NCBI RefSeq assembly: GCF_003491345.1
Contig: NZ_CP025512.1
Location: 1,240,001 to 1,304,000 of the forward strand
DNA length: 64,000 nucleotides
Direction of reading: 5' to 3'
Source: Neorhizobium sp. SOG26
Lineage (GTDB): Bacteria > Pseudomonadota > Alphaproteobacteria > Rhizobiales > Rhizobiaceae
In this document: positions 36,078 through 45,379 of the stretch, piece after piece
Numbering within the stretch: position 1 is the stretch's first letter
Layout of the letters: each line of letters begins with the position of its first letter
The notes under the pieces: generated by a model
The model's database searches: none
What the model was told of the DNA's origin: nothing
The model's input: only the letters and a program-made list of their open reading frames with translations
Made by a program: the position numbers and the translations under genes

Positions 36078-37253
36078 TCACCGGGTGGTGCGTTCTGAAT
36101 GACGCAGGCACAGCGCCAGCACGAAGCCGATGGCGCCCATCGCTCCGATATAAAGCGGCGCACCCGACCAACCCATGGCCGAGGCGATCGCCGCAAGAAA
36201 CATGGGGCCGAAGACCTGGCCAACACTTGATCCCTGCACCACGAAGCCGCTGAACGTGCCGACGAGATCCTGCCGCGGGGCGTAGACCGGCAGCAGGCCC
36301 ATGATCGTCGCCGGGATCGCGCCACTGCTCACTGCGTAGAGGATCGACGCGCCATAGCGCAGCCAGACGGGATAACCGTTTGCGAAAACCACGACGGACA
36401 GCACGCCGAGCAGCACACTCGGTATCGCGATGAGGAGCCAGCGCGGCACATCCTTGCGCGCAAGCATCCCGCCGATGATGTTGCCCGCCCCGTTCATCAG
36501 CACGGCAAAGGCGGTCATCAAGGATGCTGCGGTGAGGCTGATCTGCAGTTCTTCCACAAGCAGCGTCGGCAGGAAGCCGAACAGTGACATGAAGCTCCCG
36601 CTATAGGCGGCGAAAATCCCGGCAAGGATCCAGGAGGCGCGGCGCGAGGCGACGAGTTTCACTGCCTGCAGAAGCGAGCCGGAAGCAGGGGAGGCGGCAC
36701 CGCCTGCTGGCACCTTCGCCAAGATCAGCAGGGCCATCGGAACCAAGCTAAAGAGGCCTGCGAAGACCCATAGCCCCTGCCAGCCGAACAGCGGCAGGAG
36801 GAACGGCGAGGTCATCATCATCACGGCAACGCCCACCGGCATCCACACGCCCCACAAACCGAGCGCTACCTGCCGATCCTCGACCTTGATGGAGGAGTTG
36901 ATGAAGCCGGGCGCCGCGACCGACACGGCGATGAGCCCAAAGCTTTCCAGGAACCGGCTTGCAAAGATCACAGCCTCGATGTGAGTCGCGGCACCGATGA
37001 AGCTGCCAATGACAAGCAGCGCCAGACCGTAGATCATCGCCTTGCGATGCGTGAGGTGATCGGTAAAGCGGCCAATCGCGAGGCCACAGACCGCGCCCAG
37101 CACGCTGACGACGCCCATCAACCAGCCGGCTGTCACCAGATCCATGCCGAGTTCGGCGCGAAACAGCGGGATCGCCGGAGGTACCTTGCCGACATGCAGT
37201 GCAGCGGCCACACCACTCAGTACCGCAATATAAACATGTCCCCAGCGTGTCAT
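36078..37253 (-). CDS. Major facilitator superfamily transporter
   Basis: 391 residues from the ATG at 37253 (MTRWGHVYIAVLSGVAAALH); an upstream extension of 21 residues is possible. Twelve hydrophobic segments, with AIGRFTDHLTHRKAMIYGLA as the MFS motif A loop and a second-half repeat around NIIGGMLARKDVPRWLL. The CynX/NimT-like pattern suggests a small organic anion or drug exporter; no substrate can be named. Confidence 0.88.
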   Translation of the reverse strand: MTRWGHVYIAVLSGVAAALHVGKVPPAIPLFRAELGMDLVTAGWLMGVVSVLGAVCGLAIGRFTDHLTHRKAMIYGLALLVIGSFIGAATHIEAVIFASRFLESFGLIAVSVAAPGFINSSIKVEDRQVALGLWGVWMPVGVAVMMMTSPFLLPLFGWQGLWVFAGLFSLVPMALLILAKVPAGGAASPASGSLLQAVKLVASRRASWILAGIFAAYSGSFMSLFGFLPTLLVEELQISLTAASLMTAFAVLMNGAGNIIGGMLARKDVPRWLLIAIPSVLLGVLSVVVFANGYPVWLRYGASILYAVSSGAIPATIMGLLPVYAPRQDLVGTFSGFVVQGSSVGQVFGPMFLAAIASAMGWSGAPLYIGAMGAIGFVLALCLRHSERTTR

Positions 37254-37436
37254 CAGGCCTGCATCCCATACTGCTTCAACCCAACGGCCATAACATCTGG
37301 TATCGAGTCGGAGCATAAATTCCGTTACGTGAGCATGAGATCATGTTGCGCATAGCGCATATTTGCTCGTCGGTGAGCGAGCGGAGCGATTGCATCTTCC
37401 GGCCTTGCCCGCTACGCAATCGGCATCTTCCAAACT

Positions 37437-38114
37437 GTGAGTTTCGCCTTGCTTCCGATCATTCCCACGAAGTCTTATGCCGGTTTCCTGTTCGACATGG
37501 ACGGCACCATCCTCAACTCTCTCGCGTCAGCGGAACGCGTCTGGGGCCGCTGGGCCGCCGAGATGGGGCTTGATGTCGAGAAGTTCCTGCCGACGATGCA
37601 TGGCAAGCGCGGCATCGATACCATTACGGCGCTGAACCTGCCGGGTGTTGATCCCGTCGTGGAAGCCGAAAAGATCCTTCGCGGCGAGATCGAGGATGTC
37701 GAAGGTGTCGTCGCGCTTCCAGGTGCCGCCGAGTTTCTCGCGCAACTGCCGGAAGGGCAGTGGGGTATCGTGACCTCATCGCCGATCGAACTGGCAAAGG
37801 TGCGCCTTGCTGCGGCAGGCTTGCCGCAGCCGACGATGCTGGTGACGGCGGAGGACGTCACGATCGGCAAGCCTGACCCTCAGGGTTACCTGCTGGGTGC
37901 GAAGCGGCTCAACGCGGCACCGTCAGATGTGCTGGTCTTCGAAGACGTGCTCGCTGGTGTCCGTGCCGGTGAGGCGGCGGGTGCCGACGTCATGGTCATT
38001 ACCGCCACCCATACCCATCCGCTGGAGACCCAGCATTCCCGCATCGTCGACTACCGGCAAGTGCTGCTCGATATCGGCAGCGATGGCCGCATGACCCTGC
38101 GCGCCGCCGCTTAA
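37437..38114 (+). CDS. HAD family hydrolase, subfamily IA
   Basis: 225 residues from GTG 37437 (exact start uncertain). The four HAD motifs are FDMDGTILNS (nucleophile and acid Asp), IVTSSP (Ser/Thr), KPDPQGY (Lys) and FEDVLAGVRAG (Asp). The cap sits between motifs I and II. Family members dephosphorylate sugar phosphates or glycerol-3-phosphate. Its stop overlaps the stop of the convergent APC permease gene by 4 nt. Confidence 0.9.
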   Translation: MSFALLPIIPTKSYAGFLFDMDGTILNSLASAERVWGRWAAEMGLDVEKFLPTMHGKRGIDTITALNLPGVDPVVEAEKILRGEIEDVEGVVALPGAAEFLAQLPEGQWGIVTSSPIELAKVRLAAAGLPQPTMLVTAEDVTIGKPDPQGYLLGAKRLNAAPSDVLVFEDVLAGVRAGEAAGADVMVITATHTHPLETQHSRIVDYRQVLLDIGSDGRMTLRAAA

Positions 38115-39472
38115 GCGCCTGCTGCAGCGGTGCGCATGAAGCGGACTGTTGCAAGCCAGAGCACGACGCCAAGGCCGAGAAGGCATGCGCCGATCACATA
38201 CTGCACCGGGTCCCGGCCGGCCCAGGGCCCGGCAAGGAATGCGCAGCTGAGCGCACCAAGCACGGGCATGATCGTCGGCGTCTTGAAATGCTTGTGGCCC
38301 ACCTTGTCCTTGCGCAGCATCAGCACGGCAATATTGACGATGGTGAAGACGCAAAGCAGCAGCAGGGCTGTCGTGCCGCCAAGCTCAGGAACACCCCCGG
38401 CAAACAGGATCAGCACCACGGCCAGCAGGGACGTGAAGCCGATCGCGATATACGGCGTGCGGCGGTCGCTATGCACCTTGCCGAAGGCGCTGGGCAGCAC
38501 GCCTTCGCGGCTCATGCCGTAGATCAGGCGGCTTGCCATCATCATGTTGATGAGCGCAGAATTCGCGACGGCGAACATGGTGATGACCGCGAAGATGCTG
38601 ATCGGGAAGCCGGGCGCCCCGGCCTGGATGACCTTCAGAAGCGGTGTTTCACCTTCACTAAGTTCCTCGGCCGGGACCAACGTGATGGCCGAGATCGCGA
38701 CAAGCACGTAGATCACGCCAGTGATCGCCAGGCCGCTGAGCAGGACCTTCGGGAATATCTTGCTCGGCTCCTTGGACTCCTCAGCCATGTTGACCGAGTC
38801 TTCGAAGCCCACCATGGCAAAGAAGGCGAGGGTGGTGCCGGCGATAACGGGCCAGAACATGCCCGATCCTTCCGGCGTCGAGAAAGTCCAGGTGCGCGAT
38901 ACGTCGCCCTGGCCGCCTGCGATAGCATAAGCGCCAATGCCGATGATGATCAGCAGGCCCGAAAGTTCGACGACCGTCAGCAGCACGTTCATCTTGACGC
39001 TCTCACCAACGCCACGGAAGTTGATCGCCGCGACCAGAGCGATGAAGGCTACAGCAATCAGCGGCACGCCCAAGGCGCCCATCTCCAGTCCCAGCGAGGC
39101 TGTGAAGTTGGAGGCGAAGGCGCGCGAGGCGGTCGCTGCTGACGTGATGCCGGACGCCATGACGGCGAAGGCAACGAGGAAGGTCAGGAAGTGGATGTTG
39201 AAGGCCTTGTGGGTGTAGAGCGCCGCGCCCGCCGCACGCGGATATTTCGTGACCAGTTCAAGGTAGCTGAAGGCGGTCAGGATCGCGACCACGAATGCCA
39301 CCAGAAACGGCAGCCAGACGACGCCACCAACTTCGGCCGCCACCTGGCCGGTCAGCGCATAAATCCCGGTGCCAAGAATATCGCCGATGATGAAAAGCAG
39401 CAGGAGCCCCGGCCCAATCACCCTGCGCAGTTCCGTATCCTTTTCGCCTTCCCGAGCCCCGCGCTTGTCCAT
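38111..39472 (-). CDS. APC family amino-acid permease
   Basis: 453 residues, 12 membrane segments. VIGPGLLLLFIIGDILGTGI is the first broken helix with the G[ST]G-like GTGIYAL substrate site, PRAAGAALYTHKAF is helix 3, and FFAMVGFEDSVNMAEESKEP is the helix 6 to 7 block typical of the APC superfamily. Amino acid or polyamine uptake by cation symport or antiport; specific substrate unknown. Confidence 0.92.
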   Translation of the reverse strand: MDKRGAREGEKDTELRRVIGPGLLLLFIIGDILGTGIYALTGQVAAEVGGVVWLPFLVAFVVAILTAFSYLELVTKYPRAAGAALYTHKAFNIHFLTFLVAFAVMASGITSAATASRAFASNFTASLGLEMGALGVPLIAVAFIALVAAINFRGVGESVKMNVLLTVVELSGLLIIIGIGAYAIAGGQGDVSRTWTFSTPEGSGMFWPVIAGTTLAFFAMVGFEDSVNMAEESKEPSKIFPKVLLSGLAITGVIYVLVAISAITLVPAEELSEGETPLLKVIQAGAPGFPISIFAVITMFAVANSALINMMMASRLIYGMSREGVLPSAFGKVHSDRRTPYIAIGFTSLLAVVLILFAGGVPELGGTTALLLLCVFTIVNIAVLMLRKDKVGHKHFKTPTIMPVLGALSCAFLAGPWAGRDPVQYVIGACLLGLGVVLWLATVRFMRTAAAGA

Positions 39473-39569
39473 AATGCCTCCTCAAACTCTGCCGCATTTA
39501 TGCCATCAATGGGAACAACGTCATGTTGTTCCACGACATTTGCGCTTTTGGGCAGAGGAGAGGCGGCGG

Positions 39570-40007
39570 TCAGATCATGCTGAGCGTCGCTGCCGCCAGG
39601 ACAGTATAGCGCAAGGCCTTGCCGATGAAGACGAGGACGAGGAAGGTCGGCAGCGGTTCGCGCATGACGCCCGCCGCCACTGTCACGGCATCACCGACAA
39701 CAGGGATCCAACTGACCAGGAGCGACCACTTCCCATATCGGTGGTACCAGCGCTGCGCTCTTTCGAGCTTGTCACGTTTCAGCGGAAACCACCGGCTGTC
39801 GCGGTAACGTTCGACACCGCGCCCCAGGAGCCAGTTGACCGCCGCGCCCATGGTATTGCCGACGGAAGCGACCAGCACCAGCAGGACCACAGAGAACCGG
39901 TTGCTGAGGATCAGCCCGACGAGGATCGCCTCCGACTGCATCGGGAAGATGGTGGCCGCGATAAAGGCTGCTGAGAACAGACCGACATAGGTGGTGAAGT
40001 CGAGCAT
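39570..40007 (-). CDS. YqaA family (VTT/DedA-like) membrane protein
   Basis: 145 residues from ATG 40007. MLDFTTYVGLFSAAFIAATI, FPMQSEAILVGLI and GNTMGAAVNWLLGRGVERY are the VTT-domain features (the GxxxG-like E/Q..P helix hairpin). Small VTT proteins help move lipids across the inner membrane, e.g. undecaprenyl phosphate; for this member the role is unproven. Lies after secDF with a terminator between. Confidence 0.86.
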   Translation of the reverse strand: MLDFTTYVGLFSAAFIAATIFPMQSEAILVGLILSNRFSVVLLVLVASVGNTMGAAVNWLLGRGVERYRDSRWFPLKRDKLERAQRWYHRYGKWSLLVSWIPVVGDAVTVAAGVMREPLPTFLVLVFIGKALRYTVLAAATLSMI

Positions 40008-40019
40008 CCGCTCTCCGCT

Positions 40020-40052
40020 TAAAGAAAAGGGGCGGATCTGCATCCGCCCCTT
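40020..40052 (-). terminator. Terminator of secDF
   Basis: On the minus strand AAGGGGCGGAT / ATCCGCCCCTT (11 bp, 4-nt loop) followed by TTCTTT; 22 nt after the secDF stop. The T-rich tail on the other side makes it possibly bidirectional. Confidence 0.7.
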
Positions 40053-40073
40053 CGTGTTTTCTTTTTACTAAAA

Positions 40074-42599
40074 TCAGGCCTTGGTCGCGTGCTCGACGTC
40101 TTCGGCGGCGGCCTGCACCTGCTTCTGGTGGCGGGTGCGCCAGTCGCCGAGGAACAGCAGGATCGGCGCTGCGATAAAGACCGACGAGAGGGCTGCAACC
40201 GCGATACCGAAGACCATCGGAATCGCGAAGCTTTCCACCGCGCTGCCGCCCCAGATCGCCATTGGCAGCATGGCGAGGAAGGCGGTTGCCGAGGTGTAGA
40301 GGCTTCGTGCCAGGGTCTCGTTGATCGAAAGGTCGATCACGTCGCGCAGCGGCATCTTCTTGTAGATGCGCAGGTTTTCGCGCATCCGGTCATAAACCAC
40401 GACCTTGTCGTTGACCGAGTAACCGACCAGCGTCAGGACGGCAGCAATCGCCGTCAGGTTGAAGTCGAGGCCGGTGATGGCAAAGAAGCCGACGGTTTTC
40501 GTCACGTCGAGAATCAGCGTGATGATTGCACCCACGGCGAACGGCCATTCGAACCGCGCCCAGATGTAGATCGTCATGGCGATCGACGCGAGGGCGAGGG
40601 CCAGGAAGCCTGCGACCGCAAGCTCGCCGCTGACCTTCGGCCCAACCACTTCCGTGCGTTCAACCCTGGCAGTCTCGTCGATCTTGACGATCTCCGCCTT
40701 GAGCTTCTCGACAGCAACGGTCTGCGCTTCCTCGCCACCAGACTGGCGCTCGACGCGAACCAGAACGCGGTTCTTTGCACCGAATTCCTGCAAGGCAACT
40801 TCACCCAGGCCAAGCTCGCTGAGGCCGGAGCGGAAGGCTGCCAGATCGGTGTCCTGAGCCGTCGTGACTTCGAGCTGGATACCGCCGCGGAAGTCGACAC
40901 CATAGTTGAGGCCCGGCTTGAAGAACAGCACGACAGACGCGATCGAAAGCAGCACGGAGACGGTGATGCCGACGAAGCGACCCTTCATGAAGGGAATGCG
41001 CGTGCCATCTGGAACGAGGTTGATCGGCAGCAAGGGCTTGATGTCGATCTTCTTGAGCTTCTTGCGGGCGGCAATGAAGATCATCATGACGCGCACAACC
41101 GAAACGGCGGTGAACATCGAGATGATGATGCCAAGGCCCATGGTAACGGCAAAGCCGCGAACCGGACCGGAGCCGAACCAGAACAGCAGAACGGTGGCGA
41201 TCAAGCTCGTGACGTTACTGTCAACGATCGTCGCATAGGCGCGCTGGAAGCCGGCGTCGATTGCGGCAAAAGCGCTCTTGCCCTTGCGGGTTTCTTCCTT
41301 GATGCGCTCGTTGATGAGGACGTTTGCGTCCACCGCAAGACCGATGCCGAGCACGACACCGGCGATGCCGGGCAATGTCAGTGTAGACCCGATCAATGTC
41401 AGGCCCGCAAAGGTCAGGATGACGTTGATCATCAGCGCCAGGTTAGCGAGGATGCCCCAGAAGCCATACAGGAAGAACATGAAGGCGACGACGAGGGCAA
41501 AGCCGATGAGGCCGGTGAAGATGCCCATCTCGATCGCGTCGGAACCGAGGTCAGCACCAACGGTACGTTCTTCGATGACGGTCAGCTTCGCCGGCAGCGC
41601 GCCAGCGCGCAGCAGTGCGGAAAGCGTGTTGGCTTCCTGAACAGAGAAGCCGCCGGAGATCTGTCCCGAGCCGCCGGTGATCGGCGTGCGGATGACCGGG
41701 GCACTCAGGACCTTGTTGTCGAGGACGATGGCGAAAGGACGGCCAACGTTCTGCTGGGTGATCTGCGCGAAACGGTTTGCGCCAGCCGAATCGAAGCGGA
41801 AATTGACGACCGGCTCATTTGTCTGCTGGTCGAACGCGGCGCGCGCGTCGGTGAGGCGGTCGCCCGAAAGTTCAACGCGGTCGAGCACCGGATACTGGTT
41901 CCCACCTTCGTCAGACAGCATGGTGACGCCCGGTTCACCCGCCTGGCCAAGCAGGTGGAAGCTCATCTTTGCAGTGGAGCCTAGGAGTTGGCGAAGGCGG
42001 GACGGATCCTGCTCGCCGGGAAGCTGGACCAGGACGCGGTCGGAGCCGACGCGCTGGATAGTCGGTTCTGCAACACCAACCTGGTCGACACGCTGGCGGA
42101 TGATTTCAAGGCTCTGCTCGACGGCGGCGGTGATGTGCGAGTTGATGCCGGCTTCGGTCTGCGCAATCGAGATGGTGTTCTCGCTCGGCGTGGTGATGGC
42201 AAGATCCGATCCGCCAACGGTCGTGCCGAAGCCGACGGGGTTGGCGAGCGTCTGGAGTTCGGTCACAGCGGCGTCGCGTTGTGCCGGATCGCGTAGCGTG
42301 ATGCTGACGGCTTCGCCGGCGCGACGGATGGCGCTCGTGCCGATATTCTTGTCGCGCAGTACACGACGCGCATCCTGAAGCAGGCTCTGGACCCGCTCGT
42401 TGATCAGGTCGGTGCGGTCGACTTCAAGTACCAGATGCGAGCCGCCGCGAAGGTCGAGACCAAGCGATACACGGCTATGCGGCAGCCAGGAAGGCAGGCG
42501 GTCGAGCGTCGACTGCGGGATGACGTTCGGCAGCGCCACCAGGATGCCGAACAGGATGACGATAAGATAGGTCGTCACCAGCCAGGGGGAGTTTCTCAT
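40074..42599 (-). CDS. secDF: Protein translocase subunit SecDF (fused)
   Basis: 841 residues, a single chain with the SecD and SecF halves, each with six membrane segments and a periplasmic domain. SecD part: RVSLGLDLRGGSHLVLEVDR and the TM4 motif GIGLAVDANVLINERIKEE. SecF part: NYGVDFRGGIQLEVTTAQD and GYSVNDKVVVYDRMRENLR. These D and R residues move protons to pull exported proteins across the membrane with SecYEG. ATG 42599 is downstream of the 135-residue ORF, possibly co-transcribed with it. Confidence 0.98.
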   Translation of the reverse strand: MRNSPWLVTTYLIVILFGILVALPNVIPQSTLDRLPSWLPHSRVSLGLDLRGGSHLVLEVDRTDLINERVQSLLQDARRVLRDKNIGTSAIRRAGEAVSITLRDPAQRDAAVTELQTLANPVGFGTTVGGSDLAITTPSENTISIAQTEAGINSHITAAVEQSLEIIRQRVDQVGVAEPTIQRVGSDRVLVQLPGEQDPSRLRQLLGSTAKMSFHLLGQAGEPGVTMLSDEGGNQYPVLDRVELSGDRLTDARAAFDQQTNEPVVNFRFDSAGANRFAQITQQNVGRPFAIVLDNKVLSAPVIRTPITGGSGQISGGFSVQEANTLSALLRAGALPAKLTVIEERTVGADLGSDAIEMGIFTGLIGFALVVAFMFFLYGFWGILANLALMINVILTFAGLTLIGSTLTLPGIAGVVLGIGLAVDANVLINERIKEETRKGKSAFAAIDAGFQRAYATIVDSNVTSLIATVLLFWFGSGPVRGFAVTMGLGIIISMFTAVSVVRVMMIFIAARKKLKKIDIKPLLPINLVPDGTRIPFMKGRFVGITVSVLLSIASVVLFFKPGLNYGVDFRGGIQLEVTTAQDTDLAAFRSGLSELGLGEVALQEFGAKNRVLVRVERQSGGEEAQTVAVEKLKAEIVKIDETARVERTEVVGPKVSGELAVAGFLALALASIAMTIYIWARFEWPFAVGAIITLILDVTKTVGFFAITGLDFNLTAIAAVLTLVGYSVNDKVVVYDRMRENLRIYKKMPLRDVIDLSINETLARSLYTSATAFLAMLPMAIWGGSAVESFAIPMVFGIAVAALSSVFIAAPILLFLGDWRTRHQKQVQAAAEDVEHATKA

Positions 42600-42672
42600 G
42601 GATTTGTCCTGCTATGCCCGCACAAGTCTCAAACTGAGCGGCAGGCGGAAATTCTGTCAGATGCGAAAAGCC

Positions 42673-43080
42673 TTACGCTTGCACTGGCGGAGCGCGCGGA
42701 AGGGCTGCGTGCCAGTAGGAGGGAGCGAGCGGAAGCGTCCGCCGCGGCCTCGTAACCGATCTATCGCCATAAAGTGTCGGCAGTTCATACCAGGCCGGCG
42801 TCAGAAGCGCGCCATCGCCAGATCCGTAAGGGCTGGAGACGTCCTTGCGATCAGCCGCCGCGACAGCGCGAATCGGATCGCGCTTCGTCAGGTGAGGGAC
42901 GTCGGTCCCTTTGTCCGATGCCTGCGCACCGCGGGACCAGTAGCCGTCCTTGACGACATTGGGGAGGAGACCGAAGAACGCCGCGATCAGGATGGTCGCG
43001 GCAAGAATGGGCAATCGCGAGAGCGGCCAGGCCCTTTCGCGCTTCAACACTATCCGCTGCTTGCGCGGAAATGGCGCCAT
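42673..43080 (-). CDS. Hypothetical small membrane-anchored protein
   Basis: 135 residues. One clear membrane segment near the N-terminus (LPILAATILIAAFFGLLPNV) after a basic stretch (KQRIVLKRERAWPLSRL), then a polar Pro-rich tail with no recognised domain. A GGAG is 9-10 nt before the ATG. It fills the gap upstream of secDF and has coding-like third-position GC in its first half. I do not recognise a family; it could be a non-conserved protein of this lineage. Confidence 0.5.
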   Translation of the reverse strand: MAPFPRKQRIVLKRERAWPLSRLPILAATILIAAFFGLLPNVVKDGYWSRGAQASDKGTDVPHLTKRDPIRAVAAADRKDVSSPYGSGDGALLTPAWYELPTLYGDRSVTRPRRTLPLAPSYWHAALPRAPPVQA

Positions 43081-43212
43081 CCAGTCGAGCTCCGAAGCTT
43101 ACCCATCCCGGATCGGTTGCCGAGGATGGAATGGCGCCTTCTAAAGGAGAGGGCCACCATGGTCAATCTGGAGGCGCTTTGTGCCAGAAACACGGCGCCT
43201 CCAGTGAAGGCG

Positions 43213-43848
43213 TTAGCCGATGTTGCCCTGCAGGAGCGGCAGGACCTCGATCGCGCCGTGGTAGAGCATGTTCGCCGCGACGTAAACGATGACGGCAAGG
43301 CCCACGTAGGCGATCCAGCGGAAGCGGTGCAGCATGTTGGCCACCAGGTTGGCGGCGATGCCCATCAGCGCGATCGACAGCATCAGGCCAATGATGAGGA
43401 CGCTCGTGTGTTCGCGTGCCGCGCCGGCAACCGCCAGAACGTTGTCGAGCGACATGGAAACGTCGGCAATGACGATCTGCATGGCGGCTTGGGCGAACGT
43501 CTTCTGCTTGACGTTGAGCTCTGCAGCTTTTTCCTCGGTCGGGGCATGTTCTGCGGTGTTTTCGGCCGCGCGCAGCTCCTGCCACATCTTCCAGCAGACC
43601 CATGCGAGCAGCAGGCCGCCCACCAGCTGAAGCCCGACAATCCCGAGCAGATAGGCGGTGCCGGTCGCAAAACCGATACGCAGCACGGTCGCTGCCAGGA
43701 TACCGACAAGGATCGCCTTTTTGCGCAGCTCCGCAGGAAGACCGGCGGCTGCCATGCCGATGACGATCGCGTTGTCGCCTGCCAGCACCAGATCGATGGC
43801 AATGACTTGAAGAAGCGCCGCGAAGCCGGCGGCGGTGAAAATTTCCAT
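43213..43848 (-). CDS. TerC family integral membrane protein (YjbE type)
   Basis: 211 residues, 6-7 membrane segments. IDLVLAGDNAIVIGMAAAGL and ADVSMSLDNVLAVAGAAREH are the duplicated LxxDN motif of the TerC/YjbE/Alx family, which are metal-ion (Mn2+) exporters. About 30 residues of Glu/Lys-rich loop separate the two halves. No manganese riboswitch of the yybP-ykoY type was recognised in the upstream region. Confidence 0.92.
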   Translation of the reverse strand: MEIFTAAGFAALLQVIAIDLVLAGDNAIVIGMAAAGLPAELRKKAILVGILAATVLRIGFATGTAYLLGIVGLQLVGGLLLAWVCWKMWQELRAAENTAEHAPTEEKAAELNVKQKTFAQAAMQIVIADVSMSLDNVLAVAGAAREHTSVLIIGLMLSIALMGIAANLVANMLHRFRWIAYVGLAVIVYVAANMLYHGAIEVLPLLQGNIG

Positions 43849-44065
43849 TTTTGATGGCCTGGATTGCTTACAAAGTTGAGATGACCTCTCTTAGCCCCAA
43901 GGTCTGCGGAAAGGTACATAAAATTTTACGACATCCGGTGACGGATGCTGATCTGCGCGGGTCGGATCTTCGTTTGGTCATGTCTCCGGCTAAAGTTTGC
44001 TTGCCGCGGCTAGTGATGGTCCTATATGCGCGGCGTCGAAACTACCGACCAGCCAGGAGCACAAA

Positions 44066-44428
44066 ATGCCTCAGAAGGCCGTCGTCCTTATTGTCGAAGA
44101 TGAGCCGCTGATCCGCTTCGACACACTTGATACCCTTGAAAACGTTGGCCACTCCGCTCTTGAAGCGGCCAATGCCGACGAGGCCATGGTGCTGTTTCGA
44201 AACCACAGTGACCTCGACATCGTGGTAACCGACGTGAACATGGCAGGTTCCATGGACGGTATTCAACTGGCGCAGCGGATCCGCGCTATGCGGCCGAGCG
44301 TGCGGATCATCATCACCTCCGGCGTGGTTCACCTCGATCCGATGCTTCTTCCGGCCAATACGATCTTTATCCGCAAGCCCTACACCCATGAGGCCTTGCT
44401 CGCCTCGATCCACGAATTCCTCGCCTGA
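44066..44428 (+). CDS. Single-domain response regulator receiver protein
   Basis: 120 residues from ATG 44066 (CAGGAG at 6-nt spacing). A full receiver: VVLIVEDEPLIRFDTLDTLE with the acidic pocket ED (11-12), phospho-acceptor Asp56 in IVVTDVNMAG, Thr/Ser in IIITSGV and Lys in IRKPYTHEALL. No output domain, so it works as a phosphate sink or intermediary. Partner kinase is not in the window. Confidence 0.9.
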   Translation: MPQKAVVLIVEDEPLIRFDTLDTLENVGHSALEAANADEAMVLFRNHSDLDIVVTDVNMAGSMDGIQLAQRIRAMRPSVRIIITSGVVHLDPMLLPANTIFIRKPYTHEALLASIHEFLA

Positions 44429-44492
44429 TCTTCCCTGGTGGAACCGAAGCTCTGGCTCGTGACTTCTTCCGGAAATGAAGGAGGAGTTCGTC

Positions 44493-44783
44493 ATGTTGAG
44501 CAAGTTGATCGCAGTCGTGGGAATCGTTGCAGCCACTGCGGCACCTGTGCTGGCCCAGGCACCGACGACAGTTGCACCCGGCACGGAAACCCAAGTGCCT
44601 GCAACTGACCCCGCGGGAAGCGCCGTGACACCGCCTCCTGGTGTTTCCGATCCGATGGCGACGAACAGCACGACTGGCACGGTGGATCATGAGGATCACT
44701 GCCAGCCGCCCGGCACCAGGGCAAACAGCAACCCGAGCGCCGACAACCTGACCCTGCCGAGGCCGGACGCCTCCTGTAACTAA
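44493..44783 (+). CDS. Small secreted hypothetical protein, Pro/Thr-rich
   Basis: 96 residues from ATG 44493 (GGAGGAG upstream). Signal peptide MLSKLIAVVGIVAATAAPVL then AQA. The mature part is Thr/Pro/Ala/Gly-rich, with two Cys (HCQPPG and the C-terminal ASCN). No domain recognised. Stand-alone between the receiver gene and the UPF0303 gene. Confidence 0.65.
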   Translation: MLSKLIAVVGIVAATAAPVLAQAPTTVAPGTETQVPATDPAGSAVTPPPGVSDPMATNSTTGTVDHEDHCQPPGTRANSNPSADNLTLPRPDASCN

Positions 44784-44873
44784 CCTGCCGGAGACACGCA
44801 GCACCTGAACTGCTTTACTTGGCCTCCAATTGCCGCCATCAATGCCGCCTTGATCAGCCCGAAAGGAGAGAGC

Positions 44874-45377
44874 ATGGCGGCGGCAGAGGAACGCGATATC
44901 GCGAAGATCCAGGAACAGGAACAGGCGCTGGTATTCGACAAGTTCGACCTGGGTACGGCCTTCGAGCTTGGCATGCTGTTGCGTGACATGGCGCTGGAAA
45001 AAGGCGTCGCGGTCGCAATCGACGTTCGCTTCCATTCGATGCCGGCCTTCTACCTAGCGATGCCCGGCACCACTGCCGATAACGAACATTGGGTGAGGCG
45101 CAAGCGCAACCTCGTGCTGCGCTTCTTCCAGTCCAGCTACGCGATTGGACGAAAGCTCGCCCACATGAATGACACGCTCGAGAGCCGCTATGGTCTATCG
45201 TCTGCAGACTACGCCAGCCATGGCGGAAGCTTTCCGCTGAAGGTGAACGGCGTAGGGTGCCTTGGCGCGGTGACGGTGTCGGGCCTGCCCCAGCGCGAGG
45301 ATCACAACATGGTGGTGGAAGCGCTGTGCCGCATGCTTGGAAAAGACCTCGCCACGCTTCAACTGGAAAGGCAGTGA
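44874..45377 (+). CDS. UPF0303 / heme-binding-like (HbpS-type) family protein
   Basis: 167 residues from ATG 44874 (AAGGAG upstream). Matches UPF0303/COG4702: VFDKFDLGTAFELGMLLRDM, AIDVRFHSMPAFYLAMPGTT, EHWVRRKRNLVLRFFQSSYA and VSGLPQREDHNMVVEALCRM. Family relatives include HbpS, which binds heme or senses redox stress; this subgroup has no proven activity. The DUF924 gene follows with a 2-nt gap. Confidence 0.87.
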   Translation: MAAAEERDIAKIQEQEQALVFDKFDLGTAFELGMLLRDMALEKGVAVAIDVRFHSMPAFYLAMPGTTADNEHWVRRKRNLVLRFFQSSYAIGRKLAHMNDTLESRYGLSSADYASHGGSFPLKVNGVGCLGAVTVSGLPQREDHNMVVEALCRMLGKDLATLQLERQ

Positions 45378-45379
45378 CC

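Noticed and set aside
40089..41984. 631-residue open frame on the plus strand
   Set aside because: It lies antisense to secDF, whose membrane segments and motifs are intact. The plus-strand protein is rich in Asp, Arg and His with no domain, as expected for the opposite strand of a GC-rich gene.
42598..43854. 418-residue open frame on the plus strand
   Set aside because: Covers terC and the small membrane protein gene in antisense. No recognisable domain and a poor start.
43849..44065. yybP-ykoY manganese riboswitch before terC
   Set aside because: TerC/YjbE genes often have one, and a GACCT/AGGTC pair is present, but the conserved core loops could not be matched by eye. A covariance search would decide.
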